Shown: positions 8,876-17,433 of the stretch, piece after piece
Position numbering within the stretch: the first letter of the stretch is position 1
Layout of the letters: each line of letters begins with the position of its first letter
Origin: Pseudomonadota bacterium
Lineage (GTDB): Bacteria > Pseudomonadota > Gammaproteobacteria > Steroidobacterales > Steroidobacteraceae
NCBI GenBank assembly: GCA_021850555.1
Contig: JAJZLX010000267.1
Span: forward strand, 1 to 57,643
Direction: 5' to 3'
DNA length: 57,643 nucleotides
Program-made: the position numbers and the translations under genes
The notes under the pieces: model-generated
Told to the model about the DNA's origin: nothing
Databases searched by the model: none
The model's input: only the letters and a program-made list of their open reading frames with translations

Positions 8876-9997
8876 TCAGCGGCGCGCGCGGCGCGCAGCG
8901 GGCCCCGAATGCGTATCGATCGTCACCTCGGCGCTCACCCCCGAGCGTACCGGCGGCAGCGCACCGATGAGCCGCAACCGCACATCGAGGCGCTGCACCA
9001 CCTTGACCCAATTACCGGTCGCGTTCTGCGGCGGCAATACCGCGAACTGTGCGCCCGTGCCGGGTGTGATGCTGGCCACGACCGCATGGAAAGTCCGGCC
9101 CGGGTAATCATCCATGGTCACTGTGGCTTTCTCGCCCGGTCGAACGTTGGCGAGCTCGTCCTCCTTGTAGTCCGCCGCGATCCACACATCGCGCGTGGAA
9201 ACGAGCACGAACGCCTTCGTGGCGAGCGGCAGATAGTCGCCGACCTGAAAGTGCTGCACTTCGGTCACGATGCCGTCAGTGGGGGCCCGAACGGTGGTGT
9301 AGGAAAGCTCGAGCAGCGCATGATCGAGCGCTGCCCGGGCCTCGGCGACCTGCGGGTGGCGGCTGACGGGAATATCGGGACTGCCGCCGAGGCGGGCGAG
9401 CACCGCCAAAATCCGCTGCTTCGCCGCGGAGACGCCCTGGCGCGACTGCTGCAAGGCGAGGCGCGCGCGATCGAACTGGGATTTCGAGGAGACGCCGATC
9501 GCAAGCAAACGCACCTGCCGGCGGTACTCCCGCCCGGCATAGGCCTGCCGGCTCTCGGCCGAGGCAAGCGCGGCCTGATCGGCCCGGTAATCGGCCTCGA
9601 GCGACTCGACGGCGAGCCGCGCGGCAGCGAGGCGCGCGCGCGCGGCCTGCACGGCGATCACGAACGGGCGGTCATCGAGCCGGAAGAGAATCTGGCCTCG
9701 CCGCACCGGCTCATTGTCATGTACATAGCGCGCGACCAGCCGGCCGGACACATCCGCGCTGATGGGCACCTGGGCCGCCCTCAGGTAGGCATCATCGGTC
9801 GACACATAACGGCCGCTGGTGAGGTAAAAATAGAGTGCGACCGCGATCACCACCAGCGGCACACCCCACATGAGCAGCGGGCGCAGCCGCTCGCGCCACG
9901 CGCGCCGCAGCTGCGCCGCCGCAGCCGCGGACCCGGGCATGGCAGGCTCGGAAGGCGGCGGTTCCCCCAGCCGCGCGGTCTTGGCCGAATCGTTCAT
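8876..9997 (-). CDS. emrA: EmrA-type membrane fusion protein (HlyD family)
   Basis: The 373-residue protein has one N-terminal transmembrane helix (residues ~38-60, LLMWGVPLVVIAVALYFYLTSG), a split biotinyl-lipoyl domain, a coiled-coil hairpin (residues ~120-200) and a beta-barrel domain. The YVSTDDAYLRA and VRAPTDGIVTEV motifs are typical of EmrA proteins. It bridges the EmrB pump and the outer membrane channel in the periplasm. It lies 31 bp upstream of emrB and 37 bp downstream of marR. Confidence 0.93.
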   Translation of the reverse strand: MNDSAKTARLGEPPPSEPAMPGSAAAAAQLRRAWRERLRPLLMWGVPLVVIAVALYFYLTSGRYVSTDDAYLRAAQVPISADVSGRLVARYVHDNEPVRRGQILFRLDDRPFVIAVQAARARLAAARLAVESLEADYRADQAALASAESRQAYAGREYRRQVRLLAIGVSSKSQFDRARLALQQSRQGVSAAKQRILAVLARLGGSPDIPVSRHPQVAEARAALDHALLELSYTTVRAPTDGIVTEVQHFQVGDYLPLATKAFVLVSTRDVWIAADYKEDELANVRPGEKATVTMDDYPGRTFHAVVASITPGTGAQFAVLPPQNATGNWVKVVQRLDVRLRLIGALPPVRSGVSAEVTIDTHSGPAARRARR

Positions 9998-10034
9998 CCT
10001 CGTTCCTTTGCGCCTTGGGTGCCGGCTCGAGCGG

Positions 10035-10490
10035 CTAGGGTTGACGACCCGAGAGCGGTGGCAGTGAAGTCAGGTTCGCGTGGACCCGCTCGAGCAGCGT
10101 CACGAGCAGCGCGCGCTCCTCGGCCGACAGGCCCTGCAGCATCTCCGCGCGGGTCTCTTGGATGAGCTGCCAGACATGCTCGACCACTGGCTTGGCCTTG
10201 GCAGTGAGCCACAGCGAATGGGCCCGTCGATCAGAGGGATCGAACCGCCTCTGCACCCACCCGTCAGCCTCCATCCGGTCAAGGATGCGCACCAGCGTCA
10301 TCGGATCTAGCTCGCTGAGCTCCGCCAGACGCTTCTGGCTGACGCCCTCGCTGTCTTGCAGATAGATGAGCGCCTTGCACTGCGGCAGGGTGAGCGACAG
10401 GCTTTGCGCCCGTTCCTCGAAGCGGCGCGTATAGCGACGGCTGACGTCCTTGAGCAGGAAGCCCAGCTGACGAAAATGGTCCACGCTCAT
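10035..10490 (-). CDS. MarR-family transcriptional regulator of the efflux operon
   Basis: From ATG at 10490 this is a 151-residue winged-helix protein. It has the MarR core QKRLAELSELDPMTLVRILDRMEADGWVQRRFDPSDRRAHSLWLT, where the wing contains the DRRAH motif. It probably represses its own operon (marR-emrA-emrB-outer membrane factor) until a toxic phenolic or similar ligand binds. The open frame extends upstream to 10577, but those codons translate an AT-rich promoter-like block, so I place the start at MSVDHF. No Shine-Dalgarno precedes this ATG, and translation may be leaderless. Confidence 0.88.
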   Translation of the reverse strand: MSVDHFRQLGFLLKDVSRRYTRRFEERAQSLSLTLPQCKALIYLQDSEGVSQKRLAELSELDPMTLVRILDRMEADGWVQRRFDPSDRRAHSLWLTAKAKPVVEHVWQLIQETRAEMLQGLSAEERALLVTLLERVHANLTSLPPLSGRQP

Positions 10491-10535
10491 ATCAGTAAAT
10501 ATAATATCAGTGTATATTATATATGCTGATACAGT
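10489..10535. promoter_or_regulatory. AT-rich promoter/operator of the marR-emr operon
   Basis: A sharp AT-rich block just upstream of marR contains two direct copies of ATATCAGT and an imperfect dyad running from ATCAGTAAATATA to TATATATGCTGAT. Reading the minus strand there are overlapping -10-like boxes (TATAAT, ATTATA). Its dyad form and position suit autoregulation by MarR. A transcript from the nearer box would start at or next to the ATG. Confidence 0.6.
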
Positions 10536-10610
10536 GCTTCGCAAGCAGTCGCTTCTCCCGGGCCGGTATGCGTACAATCTTCACTTCAATCTCGTCCTAG
10601 GTAGAAGCCC

Positions 10611-10877
10611 ATGGCCAGCGGCTGGGCCGGCGACGGCGCCGTACAAGATCAGATCGATGCCACCGTGAGCGACGCCATCCGGCGGGCCCAGAGCCGTCTG
10701 CCGCAGGGACCGGCGCTCAGCCATTGCGCCGAATGCGGCACGGACATCCCCGAGGCCCGTCGTCAGGCGATACCGGGCGTGCGTCTGTGCGTGGCCTGCC
10801 AGGACGCCTCCGATCAGACGGTCGCCCAATTCAGCGGCTACAACCGGCGCGGCAGCAAGGACAGCCAGTTACGCTAA
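10611..10877 (+). CDS. ybiI: DksA/TraR-family zinc finger protein YbiI
   Basis: This 88-residue protein matches E. coli YbiI end to end: it opens MASGWAGDGAVQDQI and closes GYNRRGSKDSQLR, as the family does. Cys-x2-Cys (CAEC) and a second Cys-x2-Cys (CVAC), about 18 residues apart, form the four-cysteine zinc finger, flanked by IPEARRQAIPGVRLC. It is a short relative of DksA without the long coiled coil; its role is not established. It is divergent from marR, with 120 bp between the two starts. Confidence 0.93.
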   Translation: MASGWAGDGAVQDQIDATVSDAIRRAQSRLPQGPALSHCAECGTDIPEARRQAIPGVRLCVACQDASDQTVAQFSGYNRRGSKDSQLR

Positions 10878-11211
10878 GCCGCGTTGTTGAGGACCCGGTT
10901 GGCGGCACGATGACCGGAACGTGCCCTTGAGCGCCGGAGCCCAGGATGGCGGCGGATGCGGCCCACCGCCCCCTCTCGGCAGAGCGCCGTTTCCCAGTCT
11001 GATTTCCTGTTTCCAGCGGCCGGATTGCGGCTCTCGCGAGCCGGTCCCGCTCGGCGGCTCTCCGGCCGCGTTACTTCGTGACAGTACAAGGCCTAGCGGG
11101 CCGTTCGAAACGGCTGGCGCGAAGAGCACGCCCGGCAGAGTCTTTCATATGGCGCCCGGGGCGTAAGCGGCGTATCTCGAGCGAACGACAACAGCGAGGG
11201 GGGAATCTGGC
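10878..11211. other. Intergenic region before the S9 peptidase gene
   Basis: I see no gene in these 334 bp. The last 15 bases hold a strong Shine-Dalgarno (GAGGGGGGA) for the peptidase at 11212. The region presumably contains its promoter, but no clear -35/-10 pair stands out. Confidence 0.5.
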
Positions 11212-13557
11212 ATGTCCTTGAAGCTCCATGGCTTTCGTGTGCTGGCCGCGGTGATGGGCGGGTTGTCGGTCCTGCTGGCGGGGGGCGGCGCACGGGCCCA
11301 GGGCCGGCAGCTCACTGCGCAGGACTACGCGCGCGCCGAGCAGTTCATGCCATACGACACCGAACCTCTCGTGGACCATGCGGTTTATCGCGTGCACTGG
11401 CTCGATGACCTGCGATTCTGGTACATCGACCACGACGCCGCCGGCGATCAGTACCGGATGATGGATGCCGCCACAGGCAAGGTCACCCGCGTCTTCAACC
11501 AGATCAAGCTCGCCGCCGCGCTGAGCATCGCCACCGGCAGAGCGGTCAAGGCGCCGAAGCTGTCCATCTCCGCCATCCGGATTCTGCGGCATGACCGCTA
11601 CGACGTCACGCGGGACGGCGAGCGTTTCCTGTGCGACCTCCAGGGCCCCGGCCGCTGCCTCAACAAGGCGACGCCGGTCATGGCCGGCAAGGAGCCGGGC
11701 ATCCTCTCGCCCAACGGAAGGCTCGAAGCCTTCATCCGCGATTGGAACCTGTGGGTGCGCAACCTCGCTACCGGCAAAGAAACCCAGCTCACTTTCGACG
11801 GGGTGAGGAACTTCGGCTATGCCACCCATAACGCCGGCTGGGTGCACTCCAACAAGCCGGTGCTCAACTGGTCGCCGAACTCCAAGGAGATCGCCACCTA
11901 CCGGCAGGACCAGCGGCGGGTGGGCGATATGTACCTCGTGAGCGCCCGGATCGGCCATCCGAGGCTCGAGAAATGGAAATACCCTCTTCCCGGCGACAAG
12001 CATGTCTTCATGATCGAGCCGGTGGTCATCGACGTCGCCACCGGCAGGGTGGTGCGGCTTCAGCTACCGCCTCAGCAACGGCTCTCCAGCCTGTGCGACA
12101 AGCTCAGCTGCGAGGACGACGGACACTGGGACGACCTGCAGTGGGCCCCCGACAGCAAGACCCTTGCGCTCGTGACGAGCTCGCGCGACCGCAAGCATGA
12201 GTGGTTCCGGATCGCTGATGCGCGCACCGGAGCCGTTCGCACCGTATTCGAGTACAGCGTTCATACCTACTACCACAGCGGCATCGGCGCGGTGGACTGG
12301 CGCTACCTGCCCGCCCGGCGGGAAGCGATCTGGTACGGCGAGCGCGACAATTGGGGCAACCTGTATCTGTACAGCCTGACGAGCGGCAAGCTCGAGCACC
12401 CCATCACCACCGGCAAGGGGGACGTGACCCAGGTGCTGCGCGTCGGCCGCAGGACGAACACAGTCTGGTTTCGCGCCGTTGGCCGCACTCCGGGACTGAA
12501 CCCGTACTATGAACAGCTCTGGAAGGCCGGTCTGAACGGTGCTCCGGCGCGGCTGCTCACTCCACAGCCCTGCGACAACGTCATCAGCATGTCACCGGAC
12601 GGCAAATACTTCGTCGACAGCTGCTCCACGCCCGAACGGCCGCCCGTCACGACCTTGCGTGACGCCGACAGCGGCCGGATCCTCGCCACTGTCGCACGAG
12701 CGAGCCTCTCGCGACTGCGCGCGATCGGCTGGCGGCCGCCGCAGCAGATCGTGGTGAAGGCGCGGGACGGCAAGACCAACCTCTACGGCCTGCTGTTCAA
12801 GCCGACTGACTTCGATCCGCACAAAAAGTACCCGATCATCGACTATATCTATCCCGGCCCGCAGATCGGCTCGATATTCACCTTCCGCTTCGAGCCCTCG
12901 CGCTACGACGATCAGTCACTCGCCGAGCTCGGCTTCATCGTGGTGGCCATCGACGGCATGGGTACGCCATACCGCCGCGCCTCCTTCCAGCACCTCTGGT
13001 ACGGGAACATGGGCGACAACACCCTGCCGGACCAGGTCGCCGCGATCAAGGAGCTCGCCCGGCGCTATCCGTGGATCGACATCGACCGGATCGGCATCTG
13101 GGGTCATTCTGGCGGCGGCGACGCCGCGGCGGATGCCATGTTCCGCTACCCCGGCTTCTTCAAGGTCGGCTGGGCCGAAAGCGGCAATTACGACAACCGC
13201 GACTACGAGAACGACTGGGGCGAGAAGTACGAGGGCCTGCTGGTGCGCCACGCGAACGGCACCACCAATTACGACAACCAGGCAGATGAGCTGCTGGCTT
13301 CGCGTCTGCAGGGTCACCTGATGCTCACCTACGGCACGATGGACGACAATGTGCCGCCGGAGAACACCCTGCTCGTGGTGCAGGCGCTGATCAAGGCGAA
13401 CAAGAGCTTCGACATGATCGCAATTCCCAACGCGCGTCATGCCTACGGCTACGCCACGCCGTACATCACCCGGCGGCGCTGGGACTACTTCGTGAGATAC
13501 CTCGCGCGCAACATCCCGCCGAAGCACTTTGCGCTCAAGCCCTGGCCGTGGAACTGA
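11212..13557 (+). CDS. Secreted S9-family (DPP IV-like) serine peptidase
   Basis: The 781-residue protein has a Sec signal peptide (residues 1-30, ending ARAQG), an N-terminal beta-propeller of the DPP IV type (~60-520) and a C-terminal alpha/beta-hydrolase domain. The nucleophile motif is GHSGGG with Ser633, the acid is in TMDDN (Asp711 or Asp712), and His743 lies in ARHAYG. These fit the Ser-Asp-His order of family S9, which removes dipeptides or cleaves after proline in short peptides. The usual GWSYGG nucleophile motif is altered here. It probably works in the periplasm on scavenged peptides. It appears to be a single-gene unit. Confidence 0.9.
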   Translation: MSLKLHGFRVLAAVMGGLSVLLAGGGARAQGRQLTAQDYARAEQFMPYDTEPLVDHAVYRVHWLDDLRFWYIDHDAAGDQYRMMDAATGKVTRVFNQIKLAAALSIATGRAVKAPKLSISAIRILRHDRYDVTRDGERFLCDLQGPGRCLNKATPVMAGKEPGILSPNGRLEAFIRDWNLWVRNLATGKETQLTFDGVRNFGYATHNAGWVHSNKPVLNWSPNSKEIATYRQDQRRVGDMYLVSARIGHPRLEKWKYPLPGDKHVFMIEPVVIDVATGRVVRLQLPPQQRLSSLCDKLSCEDDGHWDDLQWAPDSKTLALVTSSRDRKHEWFRIADARTGAVRTVFEYSVHTYYHSGIGAVDWRYLPARREAIWYGERDNWGNLYLYSLTSGKLEHPITTGKGDVTQVLRVGRRTNTVWFRAVGRTPGLNPYYEQLWKAGLNGAPARLLTPQPCDNVISMSPDGKYFVDSCSTPERPPVTTLRDADSGRILATVARASLSRLRAIGWRPPQQIVVKARDGKTNLYGLLFKPTDFDPHKKYPIIDYIYPGPQIGSIFTFRFEPSRYDDQSLAELGFIVVAIDGMGTPYRRASFQHLWYGNMGDNTLPDQVAAIKELARRYPWIDIDRIGIWGHSGGGDAAADAMFRYPGFFKVGWAESGNYDNRDYENDWGEKYEGLLVRHANGTTNYDNQADELLASRLQGHLMLTYGTMDDNVPPENTLLVVQALIKANKSFDMIAIPNARHAYGYATPYITRRRWDYFVRYLARNIPPKHFALKPWPWN

Positions 13558-13844
13558 GCCAACGCAACCCGGGCGGACTGCCGCCTGCGCACTTCGCTTC
13601 ACATCGCCGAGACGGCGGCCATCGCCGGGAAGACCCCCCATGCGATGGCCGCGGGACGGGCCGATCCTGGCGTAAATTTCGCTGCGTGAACATCCGTCGG
13701 GATATCCCGGCCAGAGCCGCGTCGGGCCCGGCGGCTGTCACCCCGTCGGGCCCGGGCCGGTCCCTCGAGCGAGCGCCCGAGCTCTACGGGGCGGGCTGCG
13801 GGCTCATGAATCAACCCCCGGAGAGGCTCGAGGTCTGTGCGGCC

Positions 13845-14363
13845 TCAAGTCATCGTCATCGGAATGGCGCCGAGGAAGTCCCGCTTGCCGAGCTCGACAC
13901 CGTTGTGCCGGAGAATGCCGTACGCGATGGCGAGGTGAAAGTGGAAGTTCGGCAGAACGAAGTGGTTGAGATAGTCGGCGCCTTTCATGTGGCCCTTGCG
14001 ATCCGGCCCCAACGGAAAGGTGACCTCCCGGTCCGAGGCCTTGTCGATCTGCGCGCCATCGAGCGTCTTCACGAAGGCGAGCGTCTTGGCGATCCGCGCC
14101 TTGAGCTCGCTGATCGTCTTCTCGTTGTCCTCGTACTTTGGCGGGTCGATGCCGGCAAGCCGTGCGCCGCCGTTCTTCGCCTGGTCGCACACGATCTGCA
14201 CCTGGCGGGCGAGTGTGAACATGTCCGGGAAGAGGCGTGCGTTGAGCAGTACCGCCGGATCGATCTTCTTCGCCTCGGAATACGCCTCGGCCTTCTCGAG
14301 GAGCGCCGAGAGCGAGTTCAGGCCGATCTCGAACACGGGCAGGGATGCGGTGGACATCGACAT
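13845..14363 (-). CDS. DUF1993 family protein
   Basis: From ATG at 14363, preceded by GAGG, this is a 172-residue protein of the DUF1993 family, recognisable by its opening (a phenylalanine-rich MS..SLPVF.IGL..L..LL.KA pattern) and the tract RLFPDMFTLARQVQIVCDQAK. Members are thought to adopt a DinB-like four-helix bundle. The His-rich C-terminal part (NHFVLPNFHFHLAIAYGILRHNG) could bind metal, as in DinB-like thiol enzymes. The biochemical function is unknown. It is divergent from an OsmC-like gene, with 130 bp between them. Confidence 0.85.
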   Translation of the reverse strand: MSMSTASLPVFEIGLNSLSALLEKAEAYSEAKKIDPAVLLNARLFPDMFTLARQVQIVCDQAKNGGARLAGIDPPKYEDNEKTISELKARIAKTLAFVKTLDGAQIDKASDREVTFPLGPDRKGHMKGADYLNHFVLPNFHFHLAIAYGILRHNGVELGKRDFLGAIPMTMT

Positions 14364-14493
14364 GTCGGAAACCTCACTCGTGATGATGCGTGGGGAACGC
14401 GGACGAATCGGGATTGCGGATACAATATATATCCGGCGCAGCTGCGGCAACTCCCATTTGAACCAATCGGATCAACCCGATGAGGAGAGATGC

Positions 14494-14964
14494 ATGGCGT
14501 CACACACCGCCACCATAGAGTGGCACCGGGGCTCCCAGCCGTTCCTTGACAACAAATACAGCCGCGCCCATGTCTGGACTTTCGACGGCGGCGCGACAGT
14601 CGCTGCATCGAGCTCGCCACACGTGGTTCGCGTTCCGCTCTCTGAGCCTGCCAACGTCGATCCTGAGGAAGCGTACGTAGCGGCGCTCTCGAGCTGCCAC
14701 ATGCTCTGGGTTCTCAGCATCGCCGCCCGCCGGGGCTTGCGCGTGGATTGCTACCGGGACGAGGCGGTCGGCCACATGGCCCGCAACGAGAACGGGCAGC
14801 TGTGGGTGAGCCGAGTGGAGCTTCGGCCTCGGATTACCTTCTCAGGCTCGAAGCTGCCGGATCCGGCCGAGATCGAGAGCGTGCACCACGAGGCCCACGC
14901 GGAGTGCTTTCTGGCGAACTCAGTGCGCACCGAGGTCATCGTCTGCCCGCCCCGCGTCCGGTGA
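14494..14964 (+). CDS. OsmC-family protein
   Basis: The 156-residue protein has the OsmC/Ohr fold signature with two spaced cysteines: Cys in LSSCHMLWVLS (residue ~69) and Cys in HHEAHAECFLANSVR (~136). Family members reduce organic hydroperoxides with lipoyl or thiol donors. Among the subfamilies it looks more like the YhfA/OsmC-like branch than classical Ohr. The ATG at 14494 has GAGGAG seven bases upstream. It may share a stress-responsive promoter region with the divergent DUF1993 gene. Confidence 0.88.
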   Translation: MASHTATIEWHRGSQPFLDNKYSRAHVWTFDGGATVAASSSPHVVRVPLSEPANVDPEEAYVAALSSCHMLWVLSIAARRGLRVDCYRDEAVGHMARNENGQLWVSRVELRPRITFSGSKLPDPAEIESVHHEAHAECFLANSVRTEVIVCPPRVR

Positions 14965-15063
14965 GAGCCATGATCGCCGGGGCCGGCCGATCGGATGAGC
15001 CGGCGCGGCGGATCGCGCGCCGGCGGCCTCTGGCCGCAATTCCACCGATCACGAGGGGCGATC

Positions 15064-15094
15064 TGTAACCTTTGCGCCTCTCCGGGCGGATAAT
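15064..15094 (+). promoter_or_regulatory. Candidate ECF-sigma promoter upstream of the sigma-factor gene
   Basis: The hexamer GTAACC (15065-15070) matches the -35 element I recall for SigF-type ECF sigma factors with NrsF anti-sigmas. A weaker GGATAAT lies 17 bp downstream. It is in the right place, about 100 bp before the sigma gene, for autoregulation. The -10 match is not strong, so this is tentative. Confidence 0.3.
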
Positions 15095-15194
15095 GTCGTA
15101 GCGGCACGCATCAAGGTCTGCCGCGGAGGCGGGGTGGATCTTGCGAGTTCCCGATCGCGCCGACACCGGGTCGAGCGGCTGAGGAGAGACTTCC

Positions 15195-15725
15195 GTGGCA
15201 GACGAGCACTGGCGGTCGCTGATGATGGCGGCTCAGGCGGGCGAGGCGTCGGCCTATCGCCGCCTGCTCGTGGAGGTCGGCTCGTGGCTCAACGCCTACT
15301 ATTCGAGACGGTTGCCCCCAGGCATGGTCGACGACGCCGCCCAAGAGGCGCTGCTCACGCTGCATGCGAAACGCCATACCTACGATCCCTCCAAACCGTT
15401 CGGACCGTGGCTCGCGGCGATCGCGCGCTACAAGTGGATCGACCGGCTGCGCGCCATGAAAACCGCTCCGATGGAAGAGCTTTCGGATGCGCTCACCGTG
15501 CGGGACTGCGGCGAGGCCGTGCAGAGCGCCCGCTCGCTCGAGGCGCTCTTGACCCGGCTCAAGCCCGCCCAGGCCAATGCCATCCGCCTGGTCAAACTCG
15601 AGGGGCTGAGCATCCGGGAAGCCGCAGAAAGACTTGGCCAGACGATCTCGCTCGTCAAAGTCAACATCCACCGGGGACTCAAGCAGCTCAGCGAGCTCGC
15701 GCAGGAGGAAGGTCATGAGATATGA
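15195..15725 (+). CDS. ECF sigma factor, SigF-like, paired with NrsF
   Basis: The 176-residue protein has sigma region 2 (residues ~10-80, with DDAAQEALLTLHAKRHTYDPSKPF and PWLAAIARYKWIDRLR) and region 4 (~115-170, LEGLSIREAAERLGQTISLVKVNIHRGLKQL). There is no extra domain. It overlaps the nrsF gene by 11 bp. In Caulobacter and Azospira such pairs respond to heavy metals or reactive chlorine and switch on periplasmic methionine sulfoxide repair. The downstream msrPQ genes here fit that role. Confidence 0.92.
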   Translation: MADEHWRSLMMAAQAGEASAYRRLLVEVGSWLNAYYSRRLPPGMVDDAAQEALLTLHAKRHTYDPSKPFGPWLAAIARYKWIDRLRAMKTAPMEELSDALTVRDCGEAVQSARSLEALLTRLKPAQANAIRLVKLEGLSIREAAERLGQTISLVKVNIHRGLKQLSELAQEEGHEI

Positions 15726-16356
15726 CGCTCTGATCGATCGCCTGACCGGGGATCTCAGGCCGGTGCGTCACCGGCGCTTCTGGGTCGACATTGCGATCAT
15801 GGCGCTCATTTCCGCAGTCGAGCTGGCGCTCCTGTTCGCCGTGGGAGTCGCACACCTGAGCATGCACCGGATGACGACGCAGCCGACCCTGTGGTGGCGC
15901 CTTGCCAGCCTCGGCCTCATCTCGCTGGTGAGCGGCGCTTTCGCCATCCGCTCCTTCGATCCGGCTTACTCCCCGCGAGGCGCGCTGCGATGGCTCGCTT
16001 TGATCGTGGCGATTTGCCTCGCATTCGGGCTACTCATGGGCGGCGCGCCCGGAGGGTTGGCCGGCATCGCCCGACGCCTGGACTGGACGAGCGGTGTGCA
16101 ATGCGCCTGCAAGATCGTCCTGCTGTCCGTCCCGCCGTTGATCGGCCTAGCCCTGCTCGGGCGGCGCGGGGCGCCGACGGACCTGCGGCGCACTCCGCTA
16201 CTGATCGGGATCGCGGCCGCGGCGTGGGGCGCCTTCGCGTTCGTATTCGCCTGCCCGTTCAACGACCCGCTCTACATCATCGTCTGGTACGGCGCCGGAT
16301 GCGCACTCGTGACGGCGCTGGCGCGACTCATCCTGCCGCGCTTCGCACGCTGGTGA
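15715..16356 (+). CDS. nrsF: NrsF-type (DUF1109) membrane anti-sigma factor
   Basis: The 213-residue protein starts at ATG 15715 inside the end of the sigma gene. It has six hydrophobic helices and the DUF1109 features: an N-terminal cytoplasmic segment (LIDRLTGDLRPVR), paired cysteines in a loop (VQCACK) and CPFNDPLYIIVWY near the end. NrsF proteins hold the cognate ECF sigma at the membrane, and conserved cysteines are needed for release on oxidative stress. The translational overlap supports the sigma/anti-sigma pairing. Confidence 0.88.
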   Translation: MRYDALIDRLTGDLRPVRHRRFWVDIAIMALISAVELALLFAVGVAHLSMHRMTTQPTLWWRLASLGLISLVSGAFAIRSFDPAYSPRGALRWLALIVAICLAFGLLMGGAPGGLAGIARRLDWTSGVQCACKIVLLSVPPLIGLALLGRRGAPTDLRRTPLLIGIAAAAWGAFAFVFACPFNDPLYIIVWYGAGCALVTALARLILPRFARW

Positions 16357-16429
16357 AAGACCGGCACCGATCGGTCGCCCTGCTCTATTGAAACCCGCGG
16401 CATCGACAATCCTCAAAGGTGATACGGTC

Positions 16430-17413
16430 ATGACAACTCGCATTCCCAGAATCGCCCCTTCCGAGATCACTCCGCAGGAGGTGTATGTCAACCGCCGCGC
16501 CTTCCTGACCGGGGCCTTGGCCGCCGCGACCGGCGTGACGCTCGGCCGGGCCACCGCGGCGGTGGTGCCTGCCGCAGCCGGCGCGCCGCTCGCCTATACG
16601 TTCGACGCCGCCGCATCCGTCGGCGCATTGGTGCATGCGCCCGACCAGAACGAGAAGCCCAACACCTGGTACCAGATCACGCACTTCAACAATTACTACG
16701 AGTTCGGCACCACCAAGACCGACCCGGCCGAGCACGCGGGGCGGCTGCAGACCCGACCCTGGAGCATCACCGTTGCCGGCGAGGCGGAGCACACCGGCAC
16801 GTTCGGACTCGAGGACTTTCTCAAGCCCTACGCCCTGCAGGAGCGCATCTACCGCTTCCGCTGCGTCGAGGCCTGGTCGATGGTGATCCCTTGGGTTGGA
16901 ATCCCGCTGGCCGCCATGCTCAAGCGGTTCAAGCCCACCTCACGGGCCAGGTACGTGGCCTTCGAGTCGCTCTATCGTCCGAGCGAGATGCCGGGCCAGA
17001 ACGTGCCGATCCTCAAGTGGCCCTATCGCGAGGGACTGCGCATCGATGAGGCGATGAACCCTCTCGCCTTCATGGTGGTGGGACTCTACGGGCGCGTGCT
17101 GCCGAATCAGAATGGCGCGCCGCTGCGCCTGATCGTGCCGTGGAAGTACGGGTTCAAGGGCATCAAAGCGATCGTGCGCATCACATTTACCGAAACGCAG
17201 CCACAGACCACCTGGAGCCAGGCCAGGCCCGATTACTACGGATTCTTTGCCAACGTCAACCCCACCGTTCCAACTCCCGGCTGGAGCCAGGAGTCGGAGC
17301 TGCGCATCGGCAACCCGTTCTTCCATCAGCGCCAGAAGACCCTGATGTTCAACGGCTATGCCAAGGAGGTGGCTTACCTCTACAAGGGCATGAATCTGCG
17401 CGAGTATTTCTGA
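16430..17413 (+). CDS. msrP: MsrP, molybdopterin catalytic subunit of periplasmic methionine sulfoxide reductase
   Basis: From ATG at 16430 the protein has 327 residues, with a Tat signal (NRRAFLTG, residues 21-28). The sulfite-oxidase fold includes the Mo-coordinating Cys145 in FRCVEAWSM. It reduces methionine sulfoxide in periplasmic proteins using electrons from MsrQ. A TTG 42 bases upstream stays in frame but lacks support; the ATG has AAGGTGA upstream. It follows nrsF by 73 bp with no sign of a gene for a methionine-rich peptide, and msrQ follows 20 bp later. Confidence 0.95.
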   Translation: MTTRIPRIAPSEITPQEVYVNRRAFLTGALAAATGVTLGRATAAVVPAAAGAPLAYTFDAAASVGALVHAPDQNEKPNTWYQITHFNNYYEFGTTKTDPAEHAGRLQTRPWSITVAGEAEHTGTFGLEDFLKPYALQERIYRFRCVEAWSMVIPWVGIPLAAMLKRFKPTSRARYVAFESLYRPSEMPGQNVPILKWPYREGLRIDEAMNPLAFMVVGLYGRVLPNQNGAPLRLIVPWKYGFKGIKAIVRITFTETQPQTTWSQARPDYYGFFANVNPTVPTPGWSQESELRIGNPFFHQRQKTLMFNGYAKEVAYLYKGMNLREYF

Positions 17414-17433
17414 GCCATCGGCCGCGATCCCCC

